Shown here: positions 35,489 through 44,804 of the stretch, one piece after another | Position numbering within the stretch: the stretch's first letter is position 1 | Layout: every line of letters starts with the position of its first letter | Assembly: GCF_000012825.1 (NCBI RefSeq) | Contig: NC_009614.1 | Location: 2,232,001 to 2,296,000, forward strand | DNA length: 64,000 nucleotides | Direction: 5' to 3' | Source: Phocaeicola vulgatus ATCC 8482 | Lineage (GTDB): Bacteria; Bacteroidota; Bacteroidia; Bacteroidales; Bacteroidaceae | Position numbers and translations under genes: made by a program | Notes under the pieces: model-generated | The model's database searches: none | The model's input: only the letters and a program-made list of their open reading frames with translations | Told to the model about the DNA's origin: nothing

Positions 35489-38401
35489 TTATTGTCGGAA
35501 ATCAAACATCAAATTCAGATGTAACCCTTCATCCCCCGATTTGATACGGATATTACCCGGCTGGCTGTTCGGTCCTTGTTGCTCGATGGGTTTAAAGGAG
35601 CAAATAGCCGGGATGTCCAGCAGGAAGGATATATCCCCTTCGGGGAATTTGGGCATGGTGTCTTTTACGCGTCCTTTCGGTTCTTCGGGAGTGAACACAT
35701 GGAAGAAGATACCGTCATTCCGGGAATAAACGGTGAACGGTGTCGTGTCACTTTCCAAAGTGGCCCAATACATATTGGCATGATATCCTTTGAATTCCGG
35801 ATAAACCAGATTTTCAAAACTTTCTCCGGTGATGGTATTGTTGTACTCTTTGTGCCATACTCCATAGTTCGTTCCCGGAATCCGGTTTTTCCAGACACGG
35901 TACGGGCCGCGGCCCATCCATTTCATGCCGGAGCAATTCTTTTCAGGATAAGAGAAAGTCAGACCGAGATTGAATACTTTGGAGTCCATGAAAGCATCAT
36001 CGAATCCACCTCCGCCGGAAGCTCGGTTCAGCAGAATGGCATCCATATAGAGTAATCCTTTGTCTGTAAGACGCCATACGATGGAGTCGGCGGCACCTTT
36101 GTACTTGGCACTGTAAACAGCTCCCTCGTTGCTGTTGCGGACATAACTCAATGTTGGCTCGTAGCGCATTTTCATGCCCACTGCCACAGGACCGTCTTTG
36201 AATGGAACTTCTGTTCCTCCTGATGTGATACGGCTGATCATGCCGGTAGCCGGATCAAAAGTGACGGTTACACGGTCGCTTTTCAGTTCGATGGAGGTAG
36301 CGGTTTGAGTGGCGGTGGCCGGTTGTACCGCTTCCGGGGTCATCGGAGTCTGCGCCATTTTATGATCAAAGTATTGTTTTGCCAGTCGGATAGGATAAGT
36401 CCAGTTACAGATACTTTTCCCCTCTTTGTCAAATGCCTCTAACTCCAGTACATCACCTTCCCGGAAAGAAGCAGGAAGAGTGAAGCGGGCTTTTCCGGTT
36501 TCACCTGGTGCGATGGCTGGCAGTTGTACATGGCCTTCTGCGATAACTTTACCGCTTTCCATGGCATTTTTCAAAGGTGTTTCGCAAGTACGTATTTTGT
36601 AAGTCATGCGACATTTGTCCAGGTTAGTATACGTATATTCATTAGTAACCAGGAAACTGCCGTCAAAGTGGTCGGTAATCAGCAGGGGTTTTAACTGGAT
36701 GGGCGACCATTGTGCGCGGATAGCATAGTAACTTCCTTCTTTTTCTCTACGCGGACCAACTACCCCGTCAGGAGCATTGGATTTATCAGAATCCAATATG
36801 CCTCCTTTATCAGAACGTTTGGGGGCTTCGTCACAGAATACCCAGATAAAGCCTCCGGCAAACATGGGGTTCGTGCACCAACGATCCCAAAAGTCACGTA
36901 GTCCGGCACCGCCTCCCTGATCGTACATGGCATGCATGAATTCGGTAGGCATAAATACTTTATAGCCGTTGGTAAAACGTGCCACTCCGGTCAGATAAGT
37001 GGGATAATGGTGGGTGTCCAGATCATTGAAATCGGCCCAAGGGTGTACCATGTGGCGTTTCTGTAATTTATCGTATTTGGCGAATAAAGGATCCAGATTA
37101 TAATTCCATCCTCCTTCGTTGCCATTACTCCAAATAATGATGGAAGGATGATTCACATCGCGTTCTATCATTTCTTTGACTAATTTAGGACCTACTTTTG
37201 AATCGTATCCGTTTTGCCATCCTGCCAGTTCGTCCATATAGACAATTCCTAATGAATCACACATATCCAGGAAATGTTCATCAGGCGGATAATGTGAACG
37301 GACCGCATTCATATTCATCTCTTTTACCAGCAAGGCATCCTGACGGCTCATAGCCGCACTGGTAGCACGACCTCCATCTACGGAAAAAGAATGGCGGTTG
37401 ACACCTTTCACCACTAGTTTGGTTCCATTCAGATAAACTCCGTCTTGTGGAAAGAATTCAATGGTGCGGAAACCTATCCGCGTTTCACGGCTTTGCACCG
37501 TTTTCCCTTCGGGGTCTTTCAGTTCCAGTCTGGCTACGTACAGATTGGGGTCCTCTGTAGACCAAGGTTGGATATTCATCCAGTTTCCTTCCATCAACTG
37601 TTCCTTGTTCGAATCCTTAATCTGATGAGAAACGGTAGGTTTGTGTCCTTGAGTGTACATTTCTTTTCCATCCTTTAATGAACGGACGGAAACAGACAAT
37701 TCATATCCTTTGGCATCCCCTTCCATTTCTATTGCCGCTTGCAATTTTCCATGCTGATCGGCGTTCAGAACAAAATGTCGCATGTGGACTGCCGGGACAA
37801 CTTCCAGCCATACGGGTCTGTAAATACCACCATACAGCCACCAGTCGGCTTTACGTTCGGCTGCATTGATGGATTTGTTGGCTGATTCTTTGGCTATCTT
37901 TACTTCAAGCAGGTTCTTTTTGCCGGGCTTCAATAAATCGGTGATATCATAACTGAAGCGGTAGAATCCTCCCTGGTGCATTTCGCCTGCGGGTTTTCCA
38001 TTGATGAAAACTTCCGTGTCGGTCATTACTCCGTCAAAGAATATTTTTATCCGCTCACCGGGAGTTGTTGCCGGAGATTCAAATTTATATCGGTAAATAC
38101 CCGTTTCGTCGCTTGGCCTTTCACCTTTTATGGTGTACCAACGACCGTAAGTATATTCTCCGAATCCTTGCAGTTCCCAGTTGCAGGGTACTTCGATCTT
38201 TTTCCATTTCCCACTGTTTTGTCCTCCCGAACAAAAGAACTCCCAAGTCTTGGTGTTGTCAATACCGGTTCCCGATAAATAGATACGTTCGGGGTGCGGA
38301 GCTTGTGCCTGCACGGTTGGTCCACTCCACAGGGCAGCTATTGCTAAAGCCGCCAGTTTGGTCCATTTGTTTTTCATAATACCATTGAATACTGTTTTCA
38401 T
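35489..38401 (-). CDS. Secreted GH2 beta-galactosidase-family enzyme
   Basis: The 970-residue protein has a signal peptide (about 1-33). The GH2 architecture is a jelly-roll sugar-binding domain (about 60-205), an immunoglobulin-like domain (about 210-315), a TIM barrel (about 316-610) and C-terminal domains including a beta-galactosidase small-chain-like region. The acid/base is Glu429 in WSNGNEGG and the nucleophile Glu487 in MPTEFMHA. These features fit LacZ-type beta-galactosidases, but GH2 also covers glucuronidases, mannosidases and arabinosidases. A second start at 38377 (MKNKWTKL) would give a more usual signal peptide. It is flanked by two GH28 genes on the same strand. Confidence 0.93.
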   Translation of the reverse strand: MKTVFNGIMKNKWTKLAALAIAALWSGPTVQAQAPHPERIYLSGTGIDNTKTWEFFCSGGQNSGKWKKIEVPCNWELQGFGEYTYGRWYTIKGERPSDETGIYRYKFESPATTPGERIKIFFDGVMTDTEVFINGKPAGEMHQGGFYRFSYDITDLLKPGKKNLLEVKIAKESANKSINAAERKADWWLYGGIYRPVWLEVVPAVHMRHFVLNADQHGKLQAAIEMEGDAKGYELSVSVRSLKDGKEMYTQGHKPTVSHQIKDSNKEQLMEGNWMNIQPWSTEDPNLYVARLELKDPEGKTVQSRETRIGFRTIEFFPQDGVYLNGTKLVVKGVNRHSFSVDGGRATSAAMSRQDALLVKEMNMNAVRSHYPPDEHFLDMCDSLGIVYMDELAGWQNGYDSKVGPKLVKEMIERDVNHPSIIIWSNGNEGGWNYNLDPLFAKYDKLQKRHMVHPWADFNDLDTHHYPTYLTGVARFTNGYKVFMPTEFMHAMYDQGGGAGLRDFWDRWCTNPMFAGGFIWVFCDEAPKRSDKGGILDSDKSNAPDGVVGPRREKEGSYYAIRAQWSPIQLKPLLITDHFDGSFLVTNEYTYTNLDKCRMTYKIRTCETPLKNAMESGKVIAEGHVQLPAIAPGETGKARFTLPASFREGDVLELEAFDKEGKSICNWTYPIRLAKQYFDHKMAQTPMTPEAVQPATATQTATSIELKSDRVTVTFDPATGMISRITSGGTEVPFKDGPVAVGMKMRYEPTLSYVRNSNEGAVYSAKYKGAADSIVWRLTDKGLLYMDAILLNRASGGGGFDDAFMDSKVFNLGLTFSYPEKNCSGMKWMGRGPYRVWKNRIPGTNYGVWHKEYNNTITGESFENLVYPEFKGYHANMYWATLESDTTPFTVYSRNDGIFFHVFTPEEPKGRVKDTMPKFPEGDISFLLDIPAICSFKPIEQQGPNSQPGNIRIKSGDEGLHLNLMFDFRQ

Positions 38402-38530
38402 GATACAAAAATAAGGCGGGATAACCCGCCTTACAATGGAAAATCATACATTATGATGAAAAATGATACAATTCTAGGGGATTATAGTTGCGGAAGTGGG
38501 TGTGATAAGTGTGATTATTTAGGAGAAAGA

Positions 38531-38636
38531 TTGGAACGCAAATGACGCGAATGACACAAATAAAGCCCCCTCACTACATAGAGGCAAAACCTACCGAAAG
38601 GTTAAATTTGTGTCATTTGCGTCATTTGCGTTCCAA
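38531..38636. repeat. 31-bp inverted repeat built of 9-nt units
   Basis: Arms 38531-38561 and 38606-38636 are reverse complements over 31 nt with one mismatch, around a 44-nt loop. Each arm holds about three 9-nt units related to GCAAATGAC (GCAAATGAC, GCGAATGAC, ACAAAT). It lies between the GH28 stop (38654) and the GH2 start. It could terminate the GH28 transcript, and it looks like a dispersed palindromic repeat. Confidence 0.85.
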
Positions 38637-38653
38637 ATCAGACCGATATTTAG

Positions 38654-40438
38654 TTACTTTATTTCTATCCTCATGGGAGATTCCTTTTTATACTCAACCT
38701 TTTCCTGATTGGCATTGATGTTCTTGAAAACAATGTTTCCGGATCTTTCCCCTTCCACATTCACCATGATCTCTCCGGCGGGGAGTTTGAAATGTATATC
38801 CTCGAACAGGATGTCTTTTCCATCCAATATGTGAATGTCATTGTGCTGCGATTCTATCGTCAGCTTCCGCATCGTAAATCCGGCGGCATCATTCAGGGCA
38901 CCGATTAATTTCCTGCATTTGATCTCTCCATTTTCCACCACTACCTGGTTGAAAGGTATTTCGGGAATACCATTGGCGGTAAAGAACTGGTCGGCTGATT
39001 CTACAATGAAATCTTTGATCAGGATATTCTTTACATCAGGCGTCAGCCGGTTTACTTTTCTTGCCGGATAGCGTGCGGCCAGTTCGCCCATATAATAAGC
39101 ACTGCCCAACAAATCCCAGGTAAAGGCTTTTCCTACATTGATCATGCGCAGTCTCTCATAGTACGTGTTGTCACTGCCTCCTCCACGGTTGCGTCGTGTC
39201 TTGAAACGGATGCCGGTACGGGTTCCGTCGAATACACAATCGTGTACATACAGATTCTTGATCACTCCGGCTGTTTCACTACCACAAGTTATCCCGCCAT
39301 GTCCATGCTGGGCCAGCGAGTAGCGGATAACTACATTTTCTGTAGGTTTGCCTACACGTAATCCGTCTTCTGCTCTACCGGCTTTCAGGGTAAAGCAATC
39401 ATCACCACAGTTCAGCGTGCAGTATTCAATCAGTACATTTTTACAGGATTCTATGTCAATGCCGTCTCCGCTGGGCACCTTGGTGGAGTTGACGGTAATG
39501 CCTCTTATAATTACATTCTCGCAATAAATGGGTACCACATTCCACAAGGTACTTCGTTCCATCGTGATCCCTTCTATTAATACATTGGTACAGTTGATGG
39601 GAGAGATTGTTTTAGGACGATAGAAAGTCCTGCCTTCCATACCGTCATAGATACGTTGTTCTATAGGCATGTCCCACGGAACATCTTTTTCTACCACTGA
39701 AGCACCGTTAGGACGTTTTCTGATTTCAGCATCCATAGGTGGTCCGTAGATGGTTCCTTCTCCCGTAATGGCGATGTTGTTTTCCCCATTGGCGTAAATA
39801 AAGGCGGCCGGCCCCATTATTTCTACCCCTTCATGGCGTGTGAAAACCGCCGGCAGATAATCTTCCGCGCAACCGGAAAACTCTAGTTCGGCTCCTTTGG
39901 CTAAATGCAGATTGACATTACTTTTCAGTACAATACGGGCCGATTTCCATTTTCCCTCAGGAATGACGACTGTTCCTCCTCCTTGTTTGCTGACTTCGGC
40001 AATCGTCCGGTTCACTAAATCTGTAATAGGGGCATCTTCTGTCATTCCTTTGTCTTTCATATTGACGATGAAATCAGGGAAAACGGGACGCTTCAGCTGA
40101 GGCATATTGAAATAGGGATTCTTGATCGGAACGATATTCCGGGGCATGGCTTGTGCACCGACTTCATTTAAATAGGGGATAGCCGGTTTCAGTTCTGCTG
40201 TCAGTTTATCCAATACTTCCGGATTCGAGTTTGCTTGTATTGTTCTGATGTTATGAAGACTTGTGTCGCTTCGGACAGTATATAAAGATTCCCCATTGGT
40301 AATTTCATTGATATGGGATGGGGTATAGTTTTTTTGATTATCAGTTTGGATATTTGTATTTTCTATCTTTTGAGCGACACTTTGTGTGCTTGCCATACAT
40401 ATCCCGATACACAGTCCCCAAAAAGCGTTTCTTGTCAT
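38654..40438 (-). CDS. Secreted GH28-family enzyme with long N-terminal extension
   Basis: The 594-residue protein has a signal peptide (1-22), an extension of about 100 residues without recognisable motifs, then a GH28 beta-helix. Catalytic motifs are SGDGIDIES (323-331), GDD (345-347), GHGG (379-382) and RFKTRR (411-416), so the active site looks intact. The C-terminal strands continue to about 580. It probably attacks galacturonic-acid linkages in pectin or rhamnogalacturonan. It is first in the minus-strand run GH28-GH2-GH28 and is separated from the GH2 gene by the 31-bp palindrome. Confidence 0.92.
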   Translation of the reverse strand: MTRNAFWGLCIGICMASTQSVAQKIENTNIQTDNQKNYTPSHINEITNGESLYTVRSDTSLHNIRTIQANSNPEVLDKLTAELKPAIPYLNEVGAQAMPRNIVPIKNPYFNMPQLKRPVFPDFIVNMKDKGMTEDAPITDLVNRTIAEVSKQGGGTVVIPEGKWKSARIVLKSNVNLHLAKGAELEFSGCAEDYLPAVFTRHEGVEIMGPAAFIYANGENNIAITGEGTIYGPPMDAEIRKRPNGASVVEKDVPWDMPIEQRIYDGMEGRTFYRPKTISPINCTNVLIEGITMERSTLWNVVPIYCENVIIRGITVNSTKVPSGDGIDIESCKNVLIEYCTLNCGDDCFTLKAGRAEDGLRVGKPTENVVIRYSLAQHGHGGITCGSETAGVIKNLYVHDCVFDGTRTGIRFKTRRNRGGGSDNTYYERLRMINVGKAFTWDLLGSAYYMGELAARYPARKVNRLTPDVKNILIKDFIVESADQFFTANGIPEIPFNQVVVENGEIKCRKLIGALNDAAGFTMRKLTIESQHNDIHILDGKDILFEDIHFKLPAGEIMVNVEGERSGNIVFKNINANQEKVEYKKESPMRIEIK

Positions 40439-40650
40439 ACTTAGTCTTTTAAAAGTTAAATGGCCTTCATTTTGCGGCTCTTATAGGTAATGACGTTTAT
40501 AGATCGAATTTGTAACCATTGGATTTGTTCTTATTTTTATAAAGCGGTTCGATGTCTTCTTGTTTGTCTGTAAAGGGAAGAAAAAGGTTGTTTTTATAGG
40601 AGTCAAACCAAAATATGTTGTATATTTGAAGGCGAAATAATCAAATACCT
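40439..40650. other. Divergent intergenic region, GH28 and SGNH genes
   Basis: 212 nt between divergent genes. A TATATTTG box (40621-40628) could drive the plus-strand SGNH gene from near 40634, but the nearest TTG is 30 nt upstream, so the promoter is weak by sequence. Nothing else is recognisable. Confidence 0.4.
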
Positions 40651-41346
40651 ATGAAAAAGTATATTATAACTCTGCTGTTTTGCACGTTGTTCTGTCATCT
40701 GGGCATTGCTCAAGGTTTGAAATCCGTTTCTATTCTGGGGGATTCTTATTCCACTTTCGAAGGCTATGTTCAGCCCGATACTAATTTTGTATGGTATCTG
40801 AAGACGCCTCCTAAAGGACGGAAGACAGATATGGTTTCTGTACGTAATACCTGGTGGCATCAGTTTATTAAGGAGAACAACTACCGTCTTTGTGTGAATA
40901 ATTCGTTTTCCGGTGCTACTATTTGCCATACCGGTTACCGTTCGGAGGATTATAGCGACCGTTCTTTCATCACCCGGATGAAGGCATTGGGCTGTCCTGA
41001 TATTATTTTTATTTTTGGCGCGACTAATGATTATTGGGCAAAATCTCCTTTAGGAGAGTATAAGTATGCGGATTGGTCTAAAAAAGATTTGTATTCTTTC
41101 CGCCCTGCCATGGCTTATATGCTGGATACAATGATTGATTACTATCCTAATGTGGAGATTTATTTTTTGTTGAATGATGGTTTGGGAAACGAGATAACTG
41201 AATCAGTCAGAACAATTTGCAAACATTATCAGATCGATTGCATCGAATTGAAAGAGCTTGATAAGATGAGCGGCCATCCTTCGGTGAAAGGGATGAAACA
41301 GATTAGTGAACAGGTGAAGGCGTATATGAATTCCCGGCAGAATTGA
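40651..41346 (+). CDS. Secreted SGNH/GDSL hydrolase
   Basis: The 231-residue protein has a signal peptide (1-20) and a GDSL-type domain: block I ILGDSYS with the nucleophile Ser32, a FGATNDYW segment matching block III (G-x-N-D), and SGHPSVKGM near the C-terminus containing the block V His. It is probably an esterase. Given the pectin-type neighbours, deacetylation of pectic oligosaccharides is a reasonable guess, but lipases and other esterases share the fold. It is alone on the plus strand. Confidence 0.85.
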   Translation: MKKYIITLLFCTLFCHLGIAQGLKSVSILGDSYSTFEGYVQPDTNFVWYLKTPPKGRKTDMVSVRNTWWHQFIKENNYRLCVNNSFSGATICHTGYRSEDYSDRSFITRMKALGCPDIIFIFGATNDYWAKSPLGEYKYADWSKKDLYSFRPAMAYMLDTMIDYYPNVEIYFLLNDGLGNEITESVRTICKHYQIDCIELKELDKMSGHPSVKGMKQISEQVKAYMNSRQN

Positions 41347-41403
41347 GTATGACGGTTTATGTGGTGATTATTTTAGAGGAATAATGATAAACAGTTTCCG
41401 ATG

Positions 41404-41454
41404 ATATTTTAGTGAAAGATATACTGGTTGAAGTATATTCTCTCACTAAAATAT
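41404..41454. terminator. Long palindrome between SGNH and sulfatase genes
   Basis: ATATTTTAGTGA (41404-41415) is perfectly complementary to TCACTAAAATAT (41443-41454), and pairing continues through GATATACT/AGTATATT to a 6-nt loop. It lies between convergent stops (41346 plus, 41550 minus), so it is likely a two-way terminator. It is AT-rich. Confidence 0.6.
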
Positions 41455-41549
41455 GCCTATCACTTCTTATTTTACAAAAAACAATCGTCAAATGGCTTTC
41501 AGTTATAATCCGATCTCGATGGTTAGAGCAGGTAAACCGGAAAGTTTTT

Positions 41550-42983
41550 TCATTGTGATTTCATTAAAGTTTCTTTTTTAGCCTTTAAAAATGAAGAGAG
41601 CTTATTAATTTCGCTTCTATACTTTCGTTCGTTGACCCTGTTCTTATTTTCTTCTGGATCTATGTGATGGTCAAACAACATTCGAGAATGAATCTTTTCT
41701 TTTTGTTTCCATTCCGCATAGTTGTATCTATTGCTAACAGTATTGTCCCCTCCTTCCCATTGGATATATACTTGGTCTTTTATTTTTGCTTTTAAATTTG
41801 TTAAAATAGGAACAAAACTAGTGCCATCTAATTGATTCTTTGGTATGGGCAAATGACAAAGTTCACATAGTGTCGGATATAAATCTACGAATTCTACCAT
41901 GGACTTAGTCTTTCCTTTTTTCAATCCGGGAACACGTACAATTAAAGGAACGTGAGTAGAACGATCCATTAAATTATGCTTACCGAGAAAGTTATGTTCC
42001 CCTAGATGCCAGCCATGGTCTCCCAGTAATACAACGATGGTATTATTTGCTAAACCTAACTCATCCAGAGCGTCCAGTACTTTCCCTATTTGCGCATCAA
42101 CATAACTCAGACAAGCATAATATCCATGTTTGGCTTCTTTCTGAAAAGAAATATCATCTGCTGTGGTGGTACGTGCGTAAGCGTAGATTTCTGTAGAGTT
42201 TTTAACCTCATTCGGTAGATCTTTAGGACGAAAACGATTGTTAGCAACTGGAATTTTCTCTCGGTCATATAAATCCCAATATTTTTTAGGGGCATTAAAA
42301 GGTAAATGTGGCTTCCAAAATCCACATGCCATAAAGAAAGGTTTTCCTTGTTCTTTTAAACGTTTTAAGTCTGCAATGGCTTTTAATGCCAGTTTTCCGT
42401 CATCATAAGCGGTGTCAGGTACTTCAGCCCACTCACAGAAAGGTCCACGCATTGTTTTGGGATTGATAGTTCGTGCGGAGGCTTCATTCATCCATAATTC
42501 CCATTTATTGTATTCTGCCCAATATACATCATATCCGTCGGGATGTTTACGGTAAGGGGGTTCACTCCATGAATTAGCATGATCTGAAAGATGGTGGAAA
42601 ACCTTGCCGTTTGAGATTGTGTAATAGCCATGTGATGTAAACCATCTTGATATCGGAATTGCGGTCGGGCAATCTTTGCTGGCATAAGCGGAATAGTTGA
42701 CAAAACGATCTGGATAGTGTGGATACACTCCTGTTAATAAGCTGGCGCGTGAAGCTCCACTTACTGGGATATTGCAGTAAGCGTTCTGAAATAATAACCC
42801 GCTGGCGGCAAAACGGTCAATATTGGGGGTCTTTACTTCTTTTACCCCATAGCATCCTAACTCAGGGCGCATATCGTCTGCCATCAAGAATAGAACGTTC
42901 ATTTTCTCTGTCTGTGAAAATACAGACAGAGAAGAGAAGGCAAGCATTGAAATGCTTGAAAACAAAGTGTATTTTAACTGCAT
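41550..42983 (-). CDS. Secreted Ser-type sulfatase (S1 family)
   Basis: The 477-residue protein has a signal peptide (1-23) and an alkaline-phosphatase-like sulfatase domain. Metal-binding MADDMRPELGCYG lies near 33-45, then the maturation motif SGASRASLLTG (S-x-A-x-R) in which Ser, not Cys, would be converted to formylglycine. LLGDHGWHLGEHNFLGKH follows near 315. It resembles iduronate-2-sulfatase-like S1 members. Ser-type sulfatases depend on the anaerobic radical-SAM maturase (anSME), which is not in this window. It is the third gene of susC-susD-sulfatase, 4 nt after susD, so the glycan imported by this locus is probably sulfated. Confidence 0.93.
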   Translation of the reverse strand: MQLKYTLFSSISMLAFSSLSVFSQTEKMNVLFLMADDMRPELGCYGVKEVKTPNIDRFAASGLLFQNAYCNIPVSGASRASLLTGVYPHYPDRFVNYSAYASKDCPTAIPISRWFTSHGYYTISNGKVFHHLSDHANSWSEPPYRKHPDGYDVYWAEYNKWELWMNEASARTINPKTMRGPFCEWAEVPDTAYDDGKLALKAIADLKRLKEQGKPFFMACGFWKPHLPFNAPKKYWDLYDREKIPVANNRFRPKDLPNEVKNSTEIYAYARTTTADDISFQKEAKHGYYACLSYVDAQIGKVLDALDELGLANNTIVVLLGDHGWHLGEHNFLGKHNLMDRSTHVPLIVRVPGLKKGKTKSMVEFVDLYPTLCELCHLPIPKNQLDGTSFVPILTNLKAKIKDQVYIQWEGGDNTVSNRYNYAEWKQKEKIHSRMLFDHHIDPEENKNRVNERKYRSEINKLSSFLKAKKETLMKSQ

Positions 42984-42987
42984 AATT

Positions 42988-44790
42988 TTATTTATTGTTT
43001 TCCCATCCAGGATTTTGTTCGAGAGCAGGATTGAGTGCCAATTGATTTAGAGGAATTGGATTTAGATAGTAATGTTCCAACCACCCTATGGGTTTCTCGA
43101 AATAATATACATATCCTTCATTGTTGGATGGACCATTCATAACTTTTACATTAAATTCACTTGCATCTTTTAAATAGACTCCAGTAGGTTGTTTGTTTAC
43201 ATAATGTCCTTTTTTCCATCGGCGTAAATCGTCCAGACGAGTTCCTTCACCCATTAATTCAACGCGGCGTTCACGGCGGATTTCCCATAGTAAAGGATTT
43301 ACATCTTGATCTCTGTCAGGATCAAAATCTGTGGTAATATCTGTCAAGACCATGTCGGCCACGTGAGCACGTTTCCTCAGTTTGTTAATAGTTTTATCTG
43401 CTATAGATTGATCGAATAGCCCTAGTTCATACATTGCTTCGGCATAATTCAACAGTATCTCGCCGAGTCTGAATAGGGGAGCGTCTGTAGTACAAACTCC
43501 ATTGGCAGTGCTGGCATCGGTATGGGTATTATAGTATTTCCATACCCAGAAACCCATTTGGCTGGCATTCCATCCCTGTCCCCAATTGACATTTTTAAAA
43601 TGGGGTTGCCCTTTGGTTATAAAACCTTTGAAATTAGATGTCGGCAACCGGTGATAAGTTTCTTTAGAAATTGTTGCCATCAAGTCAATATACTCGCGTT
43701 CAGAGGGATTATCTGTGAACTTCCATTGAGTAGTAGAGGCACTTGCTAGACTTACCATATAGGGAGGACATACTGTGTGATATAGACGATAATCCCTGTT
43801 GCGGAACTGGGCATACACATCTTTGTCACCTCCGTATGTGGTACTGTTTTTGATAGGATGTCCGTCACTGCACAAATAACTGTCCACGGCATCTTTGGTT
43901 GCTTCTATTTGTGACTCGCCGGTTCTTACCATACGTGTGAGTCCATGGCATAGCTGGCTGGTAGCATACTCTTTGTATAGAATAATTCCATTGATGCCAG
44001 CTAAAGACTCTGAGTTGAAAAGTTCTTCATAGTTGGGGTGTAGGGTAGTATATTTATTCATGACTTCCTTGGAAGCCCGTGTACATTCTTCTAAATAGGT
44101 TGTGGCATTTGGTAGGGCATGATATTTTCTCCATGTCCCTTCAAACAAACAAAAACGGGAGATTAATGATTGTACTACAGCTCGATTGATTGTATTATTG
44201 CCATCTCCGTCTACTTTGATATGTTCTTCTGCGTATTTCAAGTTATTCAGAATATTTTGGGCCACAACATCCCGTGGGTCTCTAGGGAAATATAGTTCCT
44301 CGCTGTCTTCTGATAAGGTATGTTCTACCCATGGTAAGTCTCCATATAGAGACAACATTTTAAAATATTTATAAGCGCGAAAAAAATATCCAACACTTCT
44401 CCAGTGTGCTTTTTCTGCATCATTCATGGATGATTGGTCTATATTGTCCAACATTAAATTTACCCGGCGGATGTATTCATAATCCCATGAATCAGAGGAT
44501 GCAGGTACCTTAGCTTTTTGATACGCCCATTGGCTTTCATTGCCTGAGACATGCTTGATCATATTGTCAGCTTCATAATCTCCTTTAAAGATTTCATCAG
44601 TTTGTCCTGTTTTATATGCATAGCCGAAAAAGACGTTATACAGTCCCCAAGAGTAAGTCTTGAAGTTTTCATATGATCGGAAAGAGGTTAATTCCGTTTG
44701 TTGATCTTTAGGATATACCTCCATAAAATCATTATTTAAACAAGAGTTCATCAACAGGAAGAGTCCTGCTGCTACTATATATTTTTTCAT
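42988..44790 (-). CDS. SusD/RagB-family outer-membrane lipoprotein (locus 1)
   Basis: The 600-residue protein has a lipobox ending at Cys17 (LLMNSC). It has the SusD pattern: an N-terminal TPR-rich region (YFFRAYKYFKMLSLYGDLPWVEHTL near 135) and the C-terminal family signature LLWEIRRERRVELMGEGTRLDDLRRWKKG (about 500-530). It caps the SusC channel and captures oligosaccharide at the cell surface. It is 14 nt downstream of susC. Confidence 0.95.
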   Translation of the reverse strand: MKKYIVAAGLFLLMNSCLNNDFMEVYPKDQQTELTSFRSYENFKTYSWGLYNVFFGYAYKTGQTDEIFKGDYEADNMIKHVSGNESQWAYQKAKVPASSDSWDYEYIRRVNLMLDNIDQSSMNDAEKAHWRSVGYFFRAYKYFKMLSLYGDLPWVEHTLSEDSEELYFPRDPRDVVAQNILNNLKYAEEHIKVDGDGNNTINRAVVQSLISRFCLFEGTWRKYHALPNATTYLEECTRASKEVMNKYTTLHPNYEELFNSESLAGINGIILYKEYATSQLCHGLTRMVRTGESQIEATKDAVDSYLCSDGHPIKNSTTYGGDKDVYAQFRNRDYRLYHTVCPPYMVSLASASTTQWKFTDNPSEREYIDLMATISKETYHRLPTSNFKGFITKGQPHFKNVNWGQGWNASQMGFWVWKYYNTHTDASTANGVCTTDAPLFRLGEILLNYAEAMYELGLFDQSIADKTINKLRKRAHVADMVLTDITTDFDPDRDQDVNPLLWEIRRERRVELMGEGTRLDDLRRWKKGHYVNKQPTGVYLKDASEFNVKVMNGPSNNEGYVYYFEKPIGWLEHYYLNPIPLNQLALNPALEQNPGWENNK

Positions 44791-44804
44791 AATGTCAGCT
44801 TTTA

